NCBI RefSeq assembly: GCF_000020365.1
Contig: NC_012108.1
Coordinates: 1,674,001-1,738,000, forward strand
Origin: Desulforapulum autotrophicum HRM2
GTDB lineage: Bacteria > Desulfobacterota > Desulfobacteria > Desulfobacterales > Desulfobacteraceae
DNA: 64,000 nucleotides
Direction of reading: 5' to 3'
Positions 1 through 9,964 of the stretch are shown here, piece after piece. The number at the start of each line of letters is the position of its first letter. Position 1 is the stretch's first letter. The position numbers were made by a program, and so were the translations under genes. The notes below the pieces were generated by a model. That model ran no database searches, had not been told where the DNA came from, and saw nothing but the letters and a program-made list of their open reading frames with translations.

Positions 1-3000
1 TCTTTACCTTTCCGGTCTTTATATGCTGTGACAAATCCCTTTGGCTCTATGAAATTTCTTTTCAGTCCTATACTTTTACTCCCGCAGAACATACAGGTGC
101 CAGACAGGTCCTCTCTATCAACCTGCACTTCGACATGGTGGCACTCCCGGCACAAGGTATAGTAATTAGTCGGCATGAAGTCTTTCGGGTAATAAGCCAG
201 TCCCTGGCTGGTCCAAATTCGTCCATTCGCTACGACCTCGGCCCCTGGCGCATATTCTGAAATTCCTAAAAGAGCATCCCGGTTCAGAGAAATATCTTTG
301 TCCCATGAAAACCGTGCTTTTTTGCCGTATTCTTTGGTTACATCAAGACTTAGAGAATTTACTGGAAAACTGTAGGTCGGGATCATGCCATGCAACGATA
401 ATTGAGTTACCAAAAATTGGGTCATGTATGATTTTCTTAAATTTTCCCAATGCAATGCTTTGTTGAGTTTGTCTTCTTTAAGCAGTGCTTTTCTTTTTTC
501 GCTGTAGACCCGCCAGCGCCCATTAACATCCTGGGCAAGTTTCAAGATCAACTCAGTGAATTTTCCGGTCAATGCCTTTCCGGACAGGCCGATAAAACTC
601 TGAAGGTCTTTTGGCAGAGATGCCACAAGCCGTGAGGCCTCATTTTCAGAGGCTGCGCCTTCTTCACTTTCAAGCCAAGCGTTAAGGTCGTCCTTAAATT
701 CATTTAACGCTTCATCATCAAATCTGTCTCCAAAAAAATCTGAAAGTGAAGGAGCGTTTATTGACGTGTCTGGAATGCGATTTCTTAAAAAGCCGGATAG
801 AACAACGGAATTCTGATGCCTTTGAAACAGTTTCGCGTTTTCAAGATGTATTCTTGGGATGGGTGCAGGCTGCATAAGATATTCTCGAAAATTTGAAAAG
901 ACCATTTGATCATATTGGCTGTTCCTTGCAACGGTAACACAAAAAGGGGCGGCCTGGGCCCGGCGGCCTGCCCGCCCTGTTCTCTGTTGATAATTTGATA
1001 TTCCAGGAGGTATATTCAAGCAAACCACAGCCTCAAGATCCCCTAAGTCTACCCCCATTTCCATGGTTGTTGTACAGCTCAGTAGATTTATCTTACGTAT
1101 ACTGAAATCCTGTTCTATCTGTTGGCGAAGTTCTGTGGACAATGACGCTGTGTGCTCGTTGGCTTTTGTGGTTAGCGCAGTCCCCTGATCGTAGATGGAA
1201 ACATAATGATTGTACTCAATTCTTTTTTTTCTTTCTTTTTCGGAAACCGGCTTGGTCTTGCCTTTACATAAAAATGATGAGCAGCAAGAAGAAACCGTAT
1301 CGAATGTTGATAGTCCGCAATCTTCACAACGGTGAAGGGTATGGTCGTTACCGTTTTCAAACCGAATCAGCTTGGCGTCCAGTCCGTATCCAGGCCTGGC
1401 GGGCCTCAGAAATTTCAGAGATATCAGGCTTTCCCAAAAATTTGAAAGAAAAGTTCGGGTTTGCTCCCAAGACCATCCAAGGCGTTCAACTATCAGCCAT
1501 GTTCTTCTGTTGTTTTGCTTTCTACCCTCGGCAGGGATCCAGCCTGTTGTATATCCAGGACTGGTTTTATGAAGTTCAAAAGATCTTTTTTGGGAGTATA
1601 TTTCTCCCCAGATAAATGGATCGGTAAGATCAATATCATAAAGATTGACAATGGCTTTACCCCGGCGGATGGTTTCCAATAAAAAAAGGGCAACACTCTT
1701 TGCCTCTTTTCTATCGTGTTCCGGAATAAAAGGTGTAATCGTTTTTACCAGCCTTTTAAATCGTTTTGACTCATATGTAACATGGACAAGACCCAGAGCC
1801 TCAAGAGAATTCCTCCGTCCCCCAGGCGTACAAAATTCGGCCGCTACCTTACCCATGATATGGTCTGTTCTACGCTCCCTGTTTTCTATCAGCTTACCTG
1901 CGCTGTCAATAACGATTGGTTCTCCGTTTTTTTTCCAAAATTTAAAGATTAGGTAGGCAAGGTCGTCTATCGACATCAATTCATCTTCTTTTTTTAATAC
2001 TTGATAAATGGCTGTTCTGAGCGCAAGTTCTCCACTGGTTCGTTCAAAATAAGGTGCAAAATAGGCTGCATTTTGTCGATTATCTGAAAATGTCAGCAGA
2101 GACCGACCTTGCATCGGTGTGACATGATCAATGTTCTTTGCCGGAGGAAGGTTTTCAAGTACCTTCTGGCAGACCACGGCACCAAATGCCTCGTTGCCTG
2201 AATTCATTGGGGATATTATTTCAGCAGACGCTCCTGATGCCCTGCTGCCACAGGCGTTGCATTTCCGGACATAATCATTTTTTTCAATTTCATCCCGGGT
2301 AGTTTCGACTTCATATAGCCGAATATACTGCCCACCCTCATCTTCATGTTTCAAGTCACCGTTTTCGGGATTCAGATAGGTGGGGCTTTTATTTTTGTCT
2401 TTTTGGACTTTCACAGGAGTTTCGTCGTCTAATTCATCCAGTGCACTGGATTTGGTTGGTTGACCTAGCCAAAATACTTTTCGGATGTATTGCTTGTCAG
2501 ACTGATCAATCCCTTTGAGGGAATTTAGTAGTTTTGAACCATCGGTAAACCCTTCAATGTATGGCTGGCCGCACCGTCGACAAACAAAGAGCGGATAATA
2601 TGGTCGTCCTTCTGTATCTGTGAAGTTGCGGAACGACTTGATATCAGACCATCCTTCTTTGGTCCCTCCTGTCAGGCGGATGCAGGCACCTTCAATGCTG
2701 TTTGTGGCAATGTGATACCGGCTGGGCAATAGGGGGAAGACATTCATGGATTTCCTTGAAATAATCCCCATATGTACAACGGAGCTCAACGCCTGTCGTT
2801 TTTCTTCTGTTTTTACTTGGTCACCCGGGAACAATTTCTCGGCCAGATCCTGGAATGCAATGATGGGCTCCTGGTCCAATGTTTTTGCAATGTATCGGAT
2901 CTCCTTATTTGCAGAAAATAATTTTTCCAAACCGGAAGAAAATGTTTGTTTTTCATTCAATAAGAGAGGGTCTTTAACCCTTGTGTCCAGCTTTTCCTCA

Positions 3001-4124
3001 ACCATTTCATTCCAGTCAAAAACATCATAGTCATCCACAACATTCTCATTAAGGAATTTACCAATTTGGATCCAGGTATCAATGGAGAGGGTGAAATACT
3101 TTCTTTTTTCCAAAAGTGTGTGATGAGGGATCCGCTTTCCCCGGATGACTTGATGAACCTTCTCTCCGAAAAGCTGGTCGGCAAAACTCAACAGGGCGTC
3201 ATCTGCCCCTGGTCCTTCTGCAAGACTTGCACTGGTGCCGAAAACCTGCAACGGCGCTGTCAATCCTATCCTGTGTTTCAGTTTTCTTAACAAAAAAGCC
3301 ACTTCTGTGGCCTGTGCACCGCTGTATGTATGAATTTCGTCCAAGACCAAGGTGTTCAGGGTCGTTTGGGCAAATAAAGGTGCGTTCCTGGGCAATAAAA
3401 GAAGATGCTCCAGCATTGCATAGTTGGTAATCAAAATTTTTGGAGGCGTTTCTATCATCTCTTCCCGGGTAAGCAACCAGTTCTCCGGGATAGTATGCCC
3501 CAGAGTTTCCATAAGTTTATCGTTTTCCCTGAGCTTTTCCCTCTCTTCGTTCTTGTCGGCATTGGCTCGGATCTGACCGGTGTATCTGCCGAATGTAATC
3601 CCATATTCTTTTAATTCCCGGCCGAACATGGGAGCAATGCGGTAGAAAAGTTGATCGTTGGCCAGAGCATTCATGGGATAAATAAGCAGTATCCGGACGC
3701 CGGGCTGTTCAGGGTGGGGTTCCATCAGCAGTTTTTGGGCAATGGGGTAAAGAAAGGTTTCGGTCTTACCGCTACCAGTTCCGGTTGCCACGATAAGGCT
3801 TTGATCCTTCTGGCAGGCTGCTGTCAGGGCTTTTTCCTGATGGAGATGTAGTGGCCGGTCAAGTATCTGATCTGTAAAATTTGCAAATCCCTTATGGAGA
3901 AACCCACCATTCACCTCCAATAGTGCCTTGAGGGACGCTCCCTTTTCAAAGTCCGGCAGGGCTTCAACATAAGGCCCTTTGACCAATTCCTGTTGCTCTA
4001 CCAGTTTGAAAAAAGCCTGCTTAAGAACTGGATACCGGCTATTGATGGGTAAAGATGTGGAAATATACCGTTTTAGGGTTGCCTTCAGATTTTCAACAAG
4101 ATGAATTGGATTCGATTCAAACAT
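1..4124 (-). CDS. Large DEAH-type SF2 helicase, DruE-like (partial, runs off left edge)
   Basis: The gene starts at 4124 and stays open to base 1, so about 1,374 residues are visible and the C-terminus is missing. It is a superfamily 2 nucleic-acid helicase. Visible motifs are Walker A ATGTGSGKT (residues 113-121), a DEIH box (262-265), and the motif V/VI block MGVDLGDL followed by QRTGRAGRR (around 1030-1050). Cys pairs CRRCG, CNACG and CEDCG lie in the middle, and CRECHH with CMFCG lies close to the window edge. This is the layout of the very large helicases that end in a DUF1998 domain, such as DruE of Druantia phage-defence systems, although DUF1998 itself would lie outside the window. 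The ATG follows AAGGAGG and overlaps the preceding 1151-aa gene by 8 bases, so the two are co-translated. The helicase class is certain. DruE is inferred from architecture and partner; other DUF1998 helicases (DISARM-like, MrfA-like) remain possible. Confidence 0.8.
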   Translation of the reverse strand, partial: MFESNPIHLVENLKATLKRYISTSLPINSRYPVLKQAFFKLVEQQELVKGPYVEALPDFEKGASLKALLEVNGGFLHKGFANFTDQILDRPLHLHQEKALTAACQKDQSLIVATGTGSGKTETFLYPIAQKLLMEPHPEQPGVRILLIYPMNALANDQLFYRIAPMFGRELKEYGITFGRYTGQIRANADKNEEREKLRENDKLMETLGHTIPENWLLTREEMIETPPKILITNYAMLEHLLLLPRNAPLFAQTTLNTLVLDEIHTYSGAQATEVAFLLRKLKHRIGLTAPLQVFGTSASLAEGPGADDALLSFADQLFGEKVHQVIRGKRIPHHTLLEKRKYFTLSIDTWIQIGKFLNENVVDDYDVFDWNEMVEEKLDTRVKDPLLLNEKQTFSSGLEKLFSANKEIRYIAKTLDQEPIIAFQDLAEKLFPGDQVKTEEKRQALSSVVHMGIISRKSMNVFPLLPSRYHIATNSIEGACIRLTGGTKEGWSDIKSFRNFTDTEGRPYYPLFVCRRCGQPYIEGFTDGSKLLNSLKGIDQSDKQYIRKVFWLGQPTKSSALDELDDETPVKVQKDKNKSPTYLNPENGDLKHEDEGGQYIRLYEVETTRDEIEKNDYVRKCNACGSRASGASAEIISPMNSGNEAFGAVVCQKVLENLPPAKNIDHVTPMQGRSLLTFSDNRQNAAYFAPYFERTSGELALRTAIYQVLKKEDELMSIDDLAYLIFKFWKKNGEPIVIDSAGKLIENRERRTDHIMGKVAAEFCTPGGRRNSLEALGLVHVTYESKRFKRLVKTITPFIPEHDRKEAKSVALFLLETIRRGKAIVNLYDIDLTDPFIWGEIYSQKRSFELHKTSPGYTTGWIPAEGRKQNNRRTWLIVERLGWSWEQTRTFLSNFWESLISLKFLRPARPGYGLDAKLIRFENGNDHTLHRCEDCGLSTFDTVSSCCSSFLCKGKTKPVSEKERKKRIEYNHYVSIYDQGTALTTKANEHTASLSTELRQQIEQDFSIRKINLLSCTTTMEMGVDLGDLEAVVCLNIPPGISNYQQRTGRAGRRAQAAPFCVTVARNSQYDQMVFSNFREYLMQPAPIPRIHLENAKLFQRHQNSVVLSGFLRNRIPDTSINAPSLSDFFGDRFDDEALNEFKDDLNAWLESEEGAASENEASRLVASLPKDLQSFIGLSGKALTGKFTELILKLAQDVNGRWRVYSEKRKALLKEDKLNKALHWENLRKSYMTQFLVTQLSLHGMIPTYSFPVNSLSLDVTKEYGKKARFSWDKDISLNRDALLGISEYAPGAEVVANGRIWTSQGLAYYPKDFMPTNYYTLCRECHHVEVQVDREDLSGTCMFCGSKSIGLKRNFIEPKGFVTAYKDRKGK

Positions 4125-7100
4125 AACGCCTCCTTGGCTGATCGCAATCAACAGAAAAAACAAGCTCCCACAACAGAAGGTAAAAACAAAAAAGATCCTC
4201 TGACAGGTAAAGAAGATAGCCCAAATACTTATTAATGGCGTTTGCGGGTAAACTACAGGTTTTAATTGCTTTTTCTTTGAAATTGTCCATGATGCCCGCC
4301 TCTCTTGATTCCCAGCGGCAGACCTGTGCAAACAATGAGATGAACCTGATAATATTTTTTTGGTTTTCAATGGCCACCGCAGCCTCGTCATCCAGCCATT
4401 CCGGCTGGGGATGAAATCGGTTGAACAGCATCACCGGGTCCGAGTCTGTATCCAACCGTGAAATGGCTCCGCCGCCGGCTAAATTTGATATGGATACATT
4501 TTTCATCTGTTTTGACAATGCGAGTGCGTGCCCCAGTCTTTCCGATCCCATGGCCATGGCATTTGAAAATTCACCCTGGAAGCGATCAACTGCATAGCGA
4601 TAGTGCATGGGGCCGAGGATATCTCCTTTGGCGGGTATCCATTGATCATCATTCAGGTAACGCCATTTTTCAGGCAGATCTCTGGCCGATAGAGACTCCA
4701 TGTATGCCGATGTTGTGAATTTTTGTGGTGCACATTCAGTTTGGACAACCGCCATGGCATTTTGAAAACCGAACAGTGCAGCAACATCAAGATATCTATG
4801 TGAGAAGGCATGGCATGGATTATTGAACTTTGGCATAAACCTGAGGCAACTGTGAAAGCTGGAAACAGTTAACCTTTTTTCCGGATATACGTTTTTCCCC
4901 TGGCAGAAAATGGCTGGGACCGCGGTACCGGGATGTAGTTTGGGTATTGCATCCCCTTCCTCTGTTATGGAGTTGCGATCGCCGACCAGCGAGAGAAGCT
5001 TGAGACAATCCTCGGTTCGCGCATCATAGGAAATTTTTTTCCCCAATTTGATCCAAAAGCTTTCAAGCCATGACAAGTTTTTCCAGCATCCCAAGGCATA
5101 TTTTATTCTCAAGGCTTCATCCAGGCGGCTGAATATTTGGGCATATGTATCTGGATCGTGGTTGTTTGAGAACCACCACCATAAATCCTCAAAACTCTGG
5201 CCTATCTGGCTTGGTGTTGAAAGAAGGCCATCGGCAAATACAGCACCATTTGAATCCGCCAGTGCCCCCCATCTGTTTTCTGCCTTTATTATAAACGAGG
5301 TCAACCATAGCCCGGAGGGCCATCCAGTTTCAGGGTAATGAATGGTACATTCATTCTCATCGACTTTAAAAAAAGTGGCGTAAATGTCCGGCAGGATCTC
5401 GTGGCGGTATGTCTGCCCTATTTGCTTAAGATCAACATTGATTTCATAGGAGATGTTGTCTATCAGATTTTTTATGGAAAACCTCAAAGACTGAATGGGA
5501 GACCGGATTGATAACTCTATCTTTCTTAATTCAATACCGGATTCAGTTGAGTATGACTTTGCTTCAAAGGGCGATACAAAGCGTAAGAGCGGCAATGCCG
5601 ACGGGTATTTTTCACTGTATAATAATAAGGTGTCATGTCCAGGTTCCAGATAATCAACCATACCGGAAAGTGGTATTCTTTTTGATCCAACCCGGCTGAA
5701 ATCAACCTGGGTTTCATATTGGCCGATTTTCAGAAGGCATGGTTCTGAGGCAAATACGGTCAGTACTTTTCTGCTTGAGGTGTTGATTGAGATGGTTTCC
5801 CCGAGCTTCAGCCCTTTTTCAGCATGATCCGCCCTTCCGTAATCTTTTAAACTAAGGAAGACTCCGGGGACTGCCCAGGTAAAATACAGGGTTCTGACGC
5901 CATCCTTAAAGGCCATTTTAAAAAAACGGTTTGTTTCATCACTAAATGTGATGGAGTTGGTATCAAGGTCAACTTGAAGGTTTTCACAATCATCTTGAAC
6001 AAGGTTTGCCGGTAGCTGGGTGCAGGCGAACCGGGCCCGGTTTTTCATCTGGGGCAGACCGCTCCAGATCACGGCGGATTTTCTTACCAGTGCCCGTTTA
6101 ATATCCTCCCGGTAGACAGCAAATAGAACTCTGCTGACCCCCGGGACCCAATATTGTTCCATCAATTTTCCGATATTTAAAACAAACTGATTGTTTTCCT
6201 GGGCGGGAAAAGGCAGTACAATTTCTTCTCCAAGAGTATTTGAGGTGACTCTGACAACAAATTTTTCATCTGACATCAGCATCTCTTTGGGAATAATGAT
6301 GTCAAGTTTAAGATTGTCGGCTGGATAGAGTTCGTTCCCTCTGACGCCCCGCAATGGTTCCTGTGTGAAATAGAGCGCCGGTTTTTCTTCTGCTTTTATC
6401 TGAAGTTTAGCCGGCCCTCGCTGGAACACATATGTTTCCCCCGGGGCCAGGGAAACCCGCTGACTATAGACTTCCGGATTGTCGGAGAATAATTCATATT
6501 CCTCTTCATTTTCCGGGGAGAATCGGGTCAGAAATAGATAGTTTCCGGGGTCGAGGAAAACTTCTTTTTCGGCAAGTGATGAACCCGTTACAAATCTACC
6601 GTCGGGCATGGAGAAGATCAAAAGACGATTGTTTTTTTGATTCTCCCACAAAGAGTAACTGCATCTGAAGCCTTCGTCGTTTATGACAACGGCATCGGGA
6701 GGGAGTGACATCTCAAAAGAGAGGAAGCGGTCGTCATTCCTGGAGGTGAATTTTCTGGTTTCATCACCCGTAATGATTTCCCACTGCACAGGCTCTTTGC
6801 TGCCGGGTAGTAAAATCCCATATTCAGATTCTCTGAGGATAACCCTTGGAATGCCGGCCTGCTTGGCTTTTCTGATTTTAGGACCGGCTTCAATGGCTTT
6901 AAGTATGGCAGCCTCTAATCTCGATTTGCCTCTAAGGGAATTTTTTCCTCCTTGCAGACAGCTGATGAACAACTGGGAATGATAGCAGATATCATCCCGC
7001 TGTATGGCCTCTTTGACTGTCAACGGTGTCAGCCTGTCAACCAGCCCTTCCTGCCAAAGTTTAAGCAGTTCCGGGTCATCAAGGTCTGGAATCCCGGTCT

Positions 7101-7572
7101 TGTCAACATATCGGAGTGCTTTTACTGTAAACTGATCCACATACCTAAGCGGCAGGCCGACCTGGCGAAGATATTCCCTGACCATGTAATGGGGGCCGGA
7201 TCGCCGTGGAGATACCGAAATGCCGAGATGATACATACAGGCAATTCGGAAAGCCTGCCACAGGACTTCCTTTTGGTGCTGGGTTAAGGTCTGGTCGAAA
7301 ATCTTTTCAAAGAACGGGTATACCTCAAAATGTCCGTGTTTTCCGAAATCTTCGAGTAACTGGACCACGAGTAGAGTTGAAAATACAGCAGGATAATCAT
7401 CCAGAAGATCAATGAATTTATCAAAAGGATCGTATTGTTTTTGAATGAAGGAGATAATGTTTTGACGCATTTTACTGCTAATTTGATTTTCAAACAGTCC
7501 TAGAAAGGGGGACTCACTGTTTTTGATATTGATTAGCAGTTTGTCTTCAAAATCCTGGAAGCCTTTATTCAT
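4117..7572 (-). CDS. 1151-aa protein of unknown fold, partner of the DUF1998-type helicase (DruH-like candidate)
   Basis: No catalytic motif, transmembrane segment or signal peptide is apparent. The first 200 residues are rich in charged helices. Residues 300-800 read as beta-rich segments, with many short runs of alternating hydrophobic residues, and the last 300 residues look helical again. The gene ends 8 bases inside the helicase gene, so the pair forms one translational unit. A solitary protein of about 1,100 residues next to a large DUF1998-type helicase is the composition of type III Druantia (druH-druE), and proteins of this kind are sometimes annotated as the STY4851/ECs_5259 family. 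I infer DruH from size and partner only. The ATG at 7572 has GAGGAA about 9 bases upstream. No sigma-54 motif is visible upstream, so the pair appears to be controlled separately from the plus-strand genes. Confidence 0.65.
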   Translation of the reverse strand: MNKGFQDFEDKLLINIKNSESPFLGLFENQISSKMRQNIISFIQKQYDPFDKFIDLLDDYPAVFSTLLVVQLLEDFGKHGHFEVYPFFEKIFDQTLTQHQKEVLWQAFRIACMYHLGISVSPRRSGPHYMVREYLRQVGLPLRYVDQFTVKALRYVDKTGIPDLDDPELLKLWQEGLVDRLTPLTVKEAIQRDDICYHSQLFISCLQGGKNSLRGKSRLEAAILKAIEAGPKIRKAKQAGIPRVILRESEYGILLPGSKEPVQWEIITGDETRKFTSRNDDRFLSFEMSLPPDAVVINDEGFRCSYSLWENQKNNRLLIFSMPDGRFVTGSSLAEKEVFLDPGNYLFLTRFSPENEEEYELFSDNPEVYSQRVSLAPGETYVFQRGPAKLQIKAEEKPALYFTQEPLRGVRGNELYPADNLKLDIIIPKEMLMSDEKFVVRVTSNTLGEEIVLPFPAQENNQFVLNIGKLMEQYWVPGVSRVLFAVYREDIKRALVRKSAVIWSGLPQMKNRARFACTQLPANLVQDDCENLQVDLDTNSITFSDETNRFFKMAFKDGVRTLYFTWAVPGVFLSLKDYGRADHAEKGLKLGETISINTSSRKVLTVFASEPCLLKIGQYETQVDFSRVGSKRIPLSGMVDYLEPGHDTLLLYSEKYPSALPLLRFVSPFEAKSYSTESGIELRKIELSIRSPIQSLRFSIKNLIDNISYEINVDLKQIGQTYRHEILPDIYATFFKVDENECTIHYPETGWPSGLWLTSFIIKAENRWGALADSNGAVFADGLLSTPSQIGQSFEDLWWWFSNNHDPDTYAQIFSRLDEALRIKYALGCWKNLSWLESFWIKLGKKISYDARTEDCLKLLSLVGDRNSITEEGDAIPKLHPGTAVPAIFCQGKNVYPEKRLTVSSFHSCLRFMPKFNNPCHAFSHRYLDVAALFGFQNAMAVVQTECAPQKFTTSAYMESLSARDLPEKWRYLNDDQWIPAKGDILGPMHYRYAVDRFQGEFSNAMAMGSERLGHALALSKQMKNVSISNLAGGGAISRLDTDSDPVMLFNRFHPQPEWLDDEAAVAIENQKNIIRFISLFAQVCRWESREAGIMDNFKEKAIKTCSLPANAINKYLGYLLYLSEDLFCFYLLLWELVFSVDCDQPRRRYV

Positions 7573-8015
7573 GGCGGATTTTTCCTCGAATGTTCATTAC
7601 TTAGAATATTGGAAATTTAGAATATGATATTTGATGACTCCTGTTTTAAAATGAATTAAAGATGAGTGAATTTTGTCCGCTTATAACCGGGCCGCACTGA
7701 TCATGACCCAGCTTTCCCTATGGTTAAAAAAATGATTATAACAAATTTAGAGGAGCAGTCTAAATACTGAACTATTACCCCTCGTCCAGGTCTGGTAGAC
7801 TTGGACAATACAACCTACCAAAGGAAGGGTGGGGGCAACAGTCAGAATTAAAACCAACTCTCGGCGTAGAGATCGTACAATCCTAGTTGGTAATAATCAA
7901 GCGAATATCAGTTTAAAAACAATGACCCCACTTATTTTCGGGCTGCGTTGGAAAAATTGAGAATTTTTCACTCAGAATTTATTCTCCCCAACTCTATGCA
8001 AGGCACAGATTCAGG
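7573..8015. other. 443-base non-coding stretch with two strong hairpins
   Basis: No credible coding frame is present. Two structures stand out. Bases 7784-7806 form a 10-bp stem, GTCCAGGTCT paired with AGACTTGGAC, around a 3-base loop and with a single G-U pair. Bases 7853-7891 have outer arms ACCAACT and AGTTGGT enclosing a smaller TCTC/GAGA hairpin. There is no U-tract after either, so they are not obvious terminators. The stretch separates the Druantia-like pair, transcribed leftward from 7572, from the convergently placed end of the small gene at 8016. It could hold a small RNA or be the relic of a mobile element. I do not recognise the fold. Confidence 0.5.
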
Positions 8016-8222
8016 TTAAAATGTGTGGCAAGCATCAGAACAAAAATAGCAGCCATTAGATCTGGCGTAGTGTCTTTTGGCTTGTTGTACTGCAGAATGA
8101 CAACTGACATGTTCTCCTAAATAGATCCTGTTTGCGGCATCTGGCATGTATGTACAGCCTTGTTTATGTACTTCATGATCGCCATTGGGTTGCTGGTTTT
8201 TGTTTACATAGTAAGAAGCCAT
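8016..8222 (-). CDS. Small conserved Cys/His-rich protein (68 aa)
   Basis: The protein begins MASYYVNKNQQPNGDHEVHK and has a regular set of metal-type residues: HEVHKQGC, CHSAV, and a C-terminal CYFCSDACH. I recognise the pattern (YYVNKN, NGDHEVH, GCxY, NRxYLG, C-terminal CxxCxxACH) as that of small uncharacterised bacterial proteins often found near restriction genes. A zinc or similar metal site is a reasonable inference, and no function is known to me. A ribosome-binding site AAGGA lies just before the ATG. It is transcribed away from the CARF activator, whose start lies about 230 bases to the right, so the gap between them must hold both promoters. The similarity of form to known family members makes it a real gene despite its length. 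Confidence 0.75.
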   Translation of the reverse strand: MASYYVNKNQQPNGDHEVHKQGCTYMPDAANRIYLGEHVSCHSAVQQAKRHYARSNGCYFCSDACHTF

Positions 8223-8449
8223 TGTTCCTTGTCCTTTTTTTTAAGTTTTTAGGTTAATCCAACAGCCTATAGAGCATGAAGGATGCCAAACGGGTGATTC
8301 ATAACAGTAATATTTTGTTTGTAAAATTTAACATATTGAAATTATTAATTTTTTTTGTTTGGTGCTTTTTTGGGGTTGAACAGATATTCCCAATGCGTTA
8401 AGTGGGAGAAGATAAAATATTTTGTGTGCGCATAAATTAATTTATATGG

Positions 8450-9961
8450 ATGGATATGAAGAATGTTTTGACATGCTGGATCGGCTCTGCCGATCTCAAT
8501 GCTTGTAAGGGTAATGAGGGGGCTGGCTCAGGGCCCGTCGGCCAAGCAGTCGCATCTCGGACGTATGATGAGGTATGTCTGATCAGCGATTGGAAGCCTG
8601 AAAAAACAAACGCCTATAAAAAATGGATAGAAACCGCAGGCAACATCCCGGTTCGGCTTTATCCTAAAAAATTGTCCGGACCTACTGTATTTTCTGAAAT
8701 TTATGAATCCGTGGTAAAGGTGGTAACCGATATTCTGGATCGGCATGGTAAAGACACGGATCTTACCTTTCATATAAGTCCTGGGACTTCCCAGATGGCC
8801 GCAGTATGGATAATCCTCTCTAAAACGCTTTTCCCAAACGCAGAGCTGATTGAATCCTCCATTGAGCAAGGAGTAAACACGGTATCATTCCCCTTTGAAC
8901 TATCTGCGGAATTTATACCTAATTTGCTGAGACCTGCAGACAGGCGCTTGGAGCTTCTGAGCAGGGGACTGCCGCCTGAATCACCGGAATTTTCACAAAT
9001 TATTCATAAGAGCCCTATTATGCAGCGTGTGATTGCCAAGGCTCAGCATGTGGCTGTCCGGTCGGTACCTGTTTTAATAGAAGGCGAATCCGGCACCGGT
9101 AAAGAATTGTTTGCCCGGGCCATTCACAATGCAAGTCCAAGAAAAGACAAGCCATTTATCACTGTAAACTGTGGTGCAATCCCTGCTGATCTTGTTGAGT
9201 CTCAACTCTTTGGTCATGTTAAAGGGGCATTTACCGGGGCAGAAAAAGCTCAAAAGGGGTATTTTGAGGAAGCCGACAAGGGCTCCCTGTTTTTAGATGA
9301 AATCGGAGAACTCCCATTGTTGAGCCAGGTAAAACTGCTGCGTACGCTTCAGGAAGGTGAGGTGGTCCGGGTCGGAACGGCAACGCCTGTTAAGATTGAT
9401 GTCAGGATTATTGCGGCAACCAACAGGAGTCTTATTGATGAAATACATGAGGGCCGGTTCCGGTCAGATCTTTTCTATCGATTGGCAGTGGCAATTTTAA
9501 AAATTCCTCCCCTCAGGGAAAGAAGCGGTGATTTAAGTTTTCTGGTCGATCATTTTGTGGCCCAGGTGAATACAGACAGTAAAAATGAACCCGGATATAA
9601 AGATAAAAAAATTTCTCCTGATGCAAAAAATCTTATGTTTCAGCATTCATGGCCGGGAAATGTCCGGGAATTGTTAAATACAATCCAAAGGGCGGCTATC
9701 TGGTCTTTTGATTCAACCATAAACCGCGAGGATATTGAGGATGCGCTGATTCCACTGGGCACTTCAAACCCTTCAGACATTTTAAACAGACCCGTTGGAG
9801 GGGATTTTAAAATTGAGGATATGATGGAGGTTGTGGCAAAACATTATATTGAAAAAGCATTAAAAGAAGCCAATGGCAAAAAAGGGAAAGCCGCTGAATT
9901 GGTAGGCCTTTCCAGTTATCAAACCCTTGGTAACTGGATGAAGAAATATAATATTAACTAA
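8450..9961 (+). CDS. CARF-domain sigma-54 transcriptional activator (RtcR-like)
   Basis: This is a bacterial enhancer-binding protein of 503 residues. The N-terminus (about 1-155) matches the CARF-type sensor of RtcR in form: beta strand, then HISPGTSQM (108-116), the glycine/threonine turn that binds cyclic oligonucleotides or RNA ends in this superfamily. The central AAA+ domain carries Walker A GESGTGKE (212-219), the sigma-54 contact loop GAFTGA (259-264) and Walker B LFLDEIG (280-286). The C-terminus ends in a Fis-type helix-turn-helix with GLSSYQTLGNW. All residues needed for ATPase and sigma-54 contact are present. The alternative ATG at 8456 fits the usual RtcR-like start slightly better. 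The gene lies 33 bases upstream of hsdR with a sigma-54 promoter in the gap, which suggests it controls the restriction operon in cis. The class is certain; the ligand is unknown. Confidence 0.93.
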   Translation: MDMKNVLTCWIGSADLNACKGNEGAGSGPVGQAVASRTYDEVCLISDWKPEKTNAYKKWIETAGNIPVRLYPKKLSGPTVFSEIYESVVKVVTDILDRHGKDTDLTFHISPGTSQMAAVWIILSKTLFPNAELIESSIEQGVNTVSFPFELSAEFIPNLLRPADRRLELLSRGLPPESPEFSQIIHKSPIMQRVIAKAQHVAVRSVPVLIEGESGTGKELFARAIHNASPRKDKPFITVNCGAIPADLVESQLFGHVKGAFTGAEKAQKGYFEEADKGSLFLDEIGELPLLSQVKLLRTLQEGEVVRVGTATPVKIDVRIIAATNRSLIDEIHEGRFRSDLFYRLAVAILKIPPLRERSGDLSFLVDHFVAQVNTDSKNEPGYKDKKISPDAKNLMFQHSWPGNVRELLNTIQRAAIWSFDSTINREDIEDALIPLGTSNPSDILNRPVGGDFKIEDMMEVVAKHYIEKALKEANGKKGKAAELVGLSSYQTLGNWMKKYNIN

Positions 9962-9964
9962 TGT

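Noticed and set aside
1142-1615. Plus-strand frame of 157 codons inside the giant helicase gene
   Set aside because: The minus strand is open here and carries helicase motifs V and VI close by; the plus frame has no family features.
7853-7891. tRNA-like fold
   Set aside because: The outer stem is 7 bp, but the arms lack a T-loop GTTCRA and an anticodon arm of the right length.
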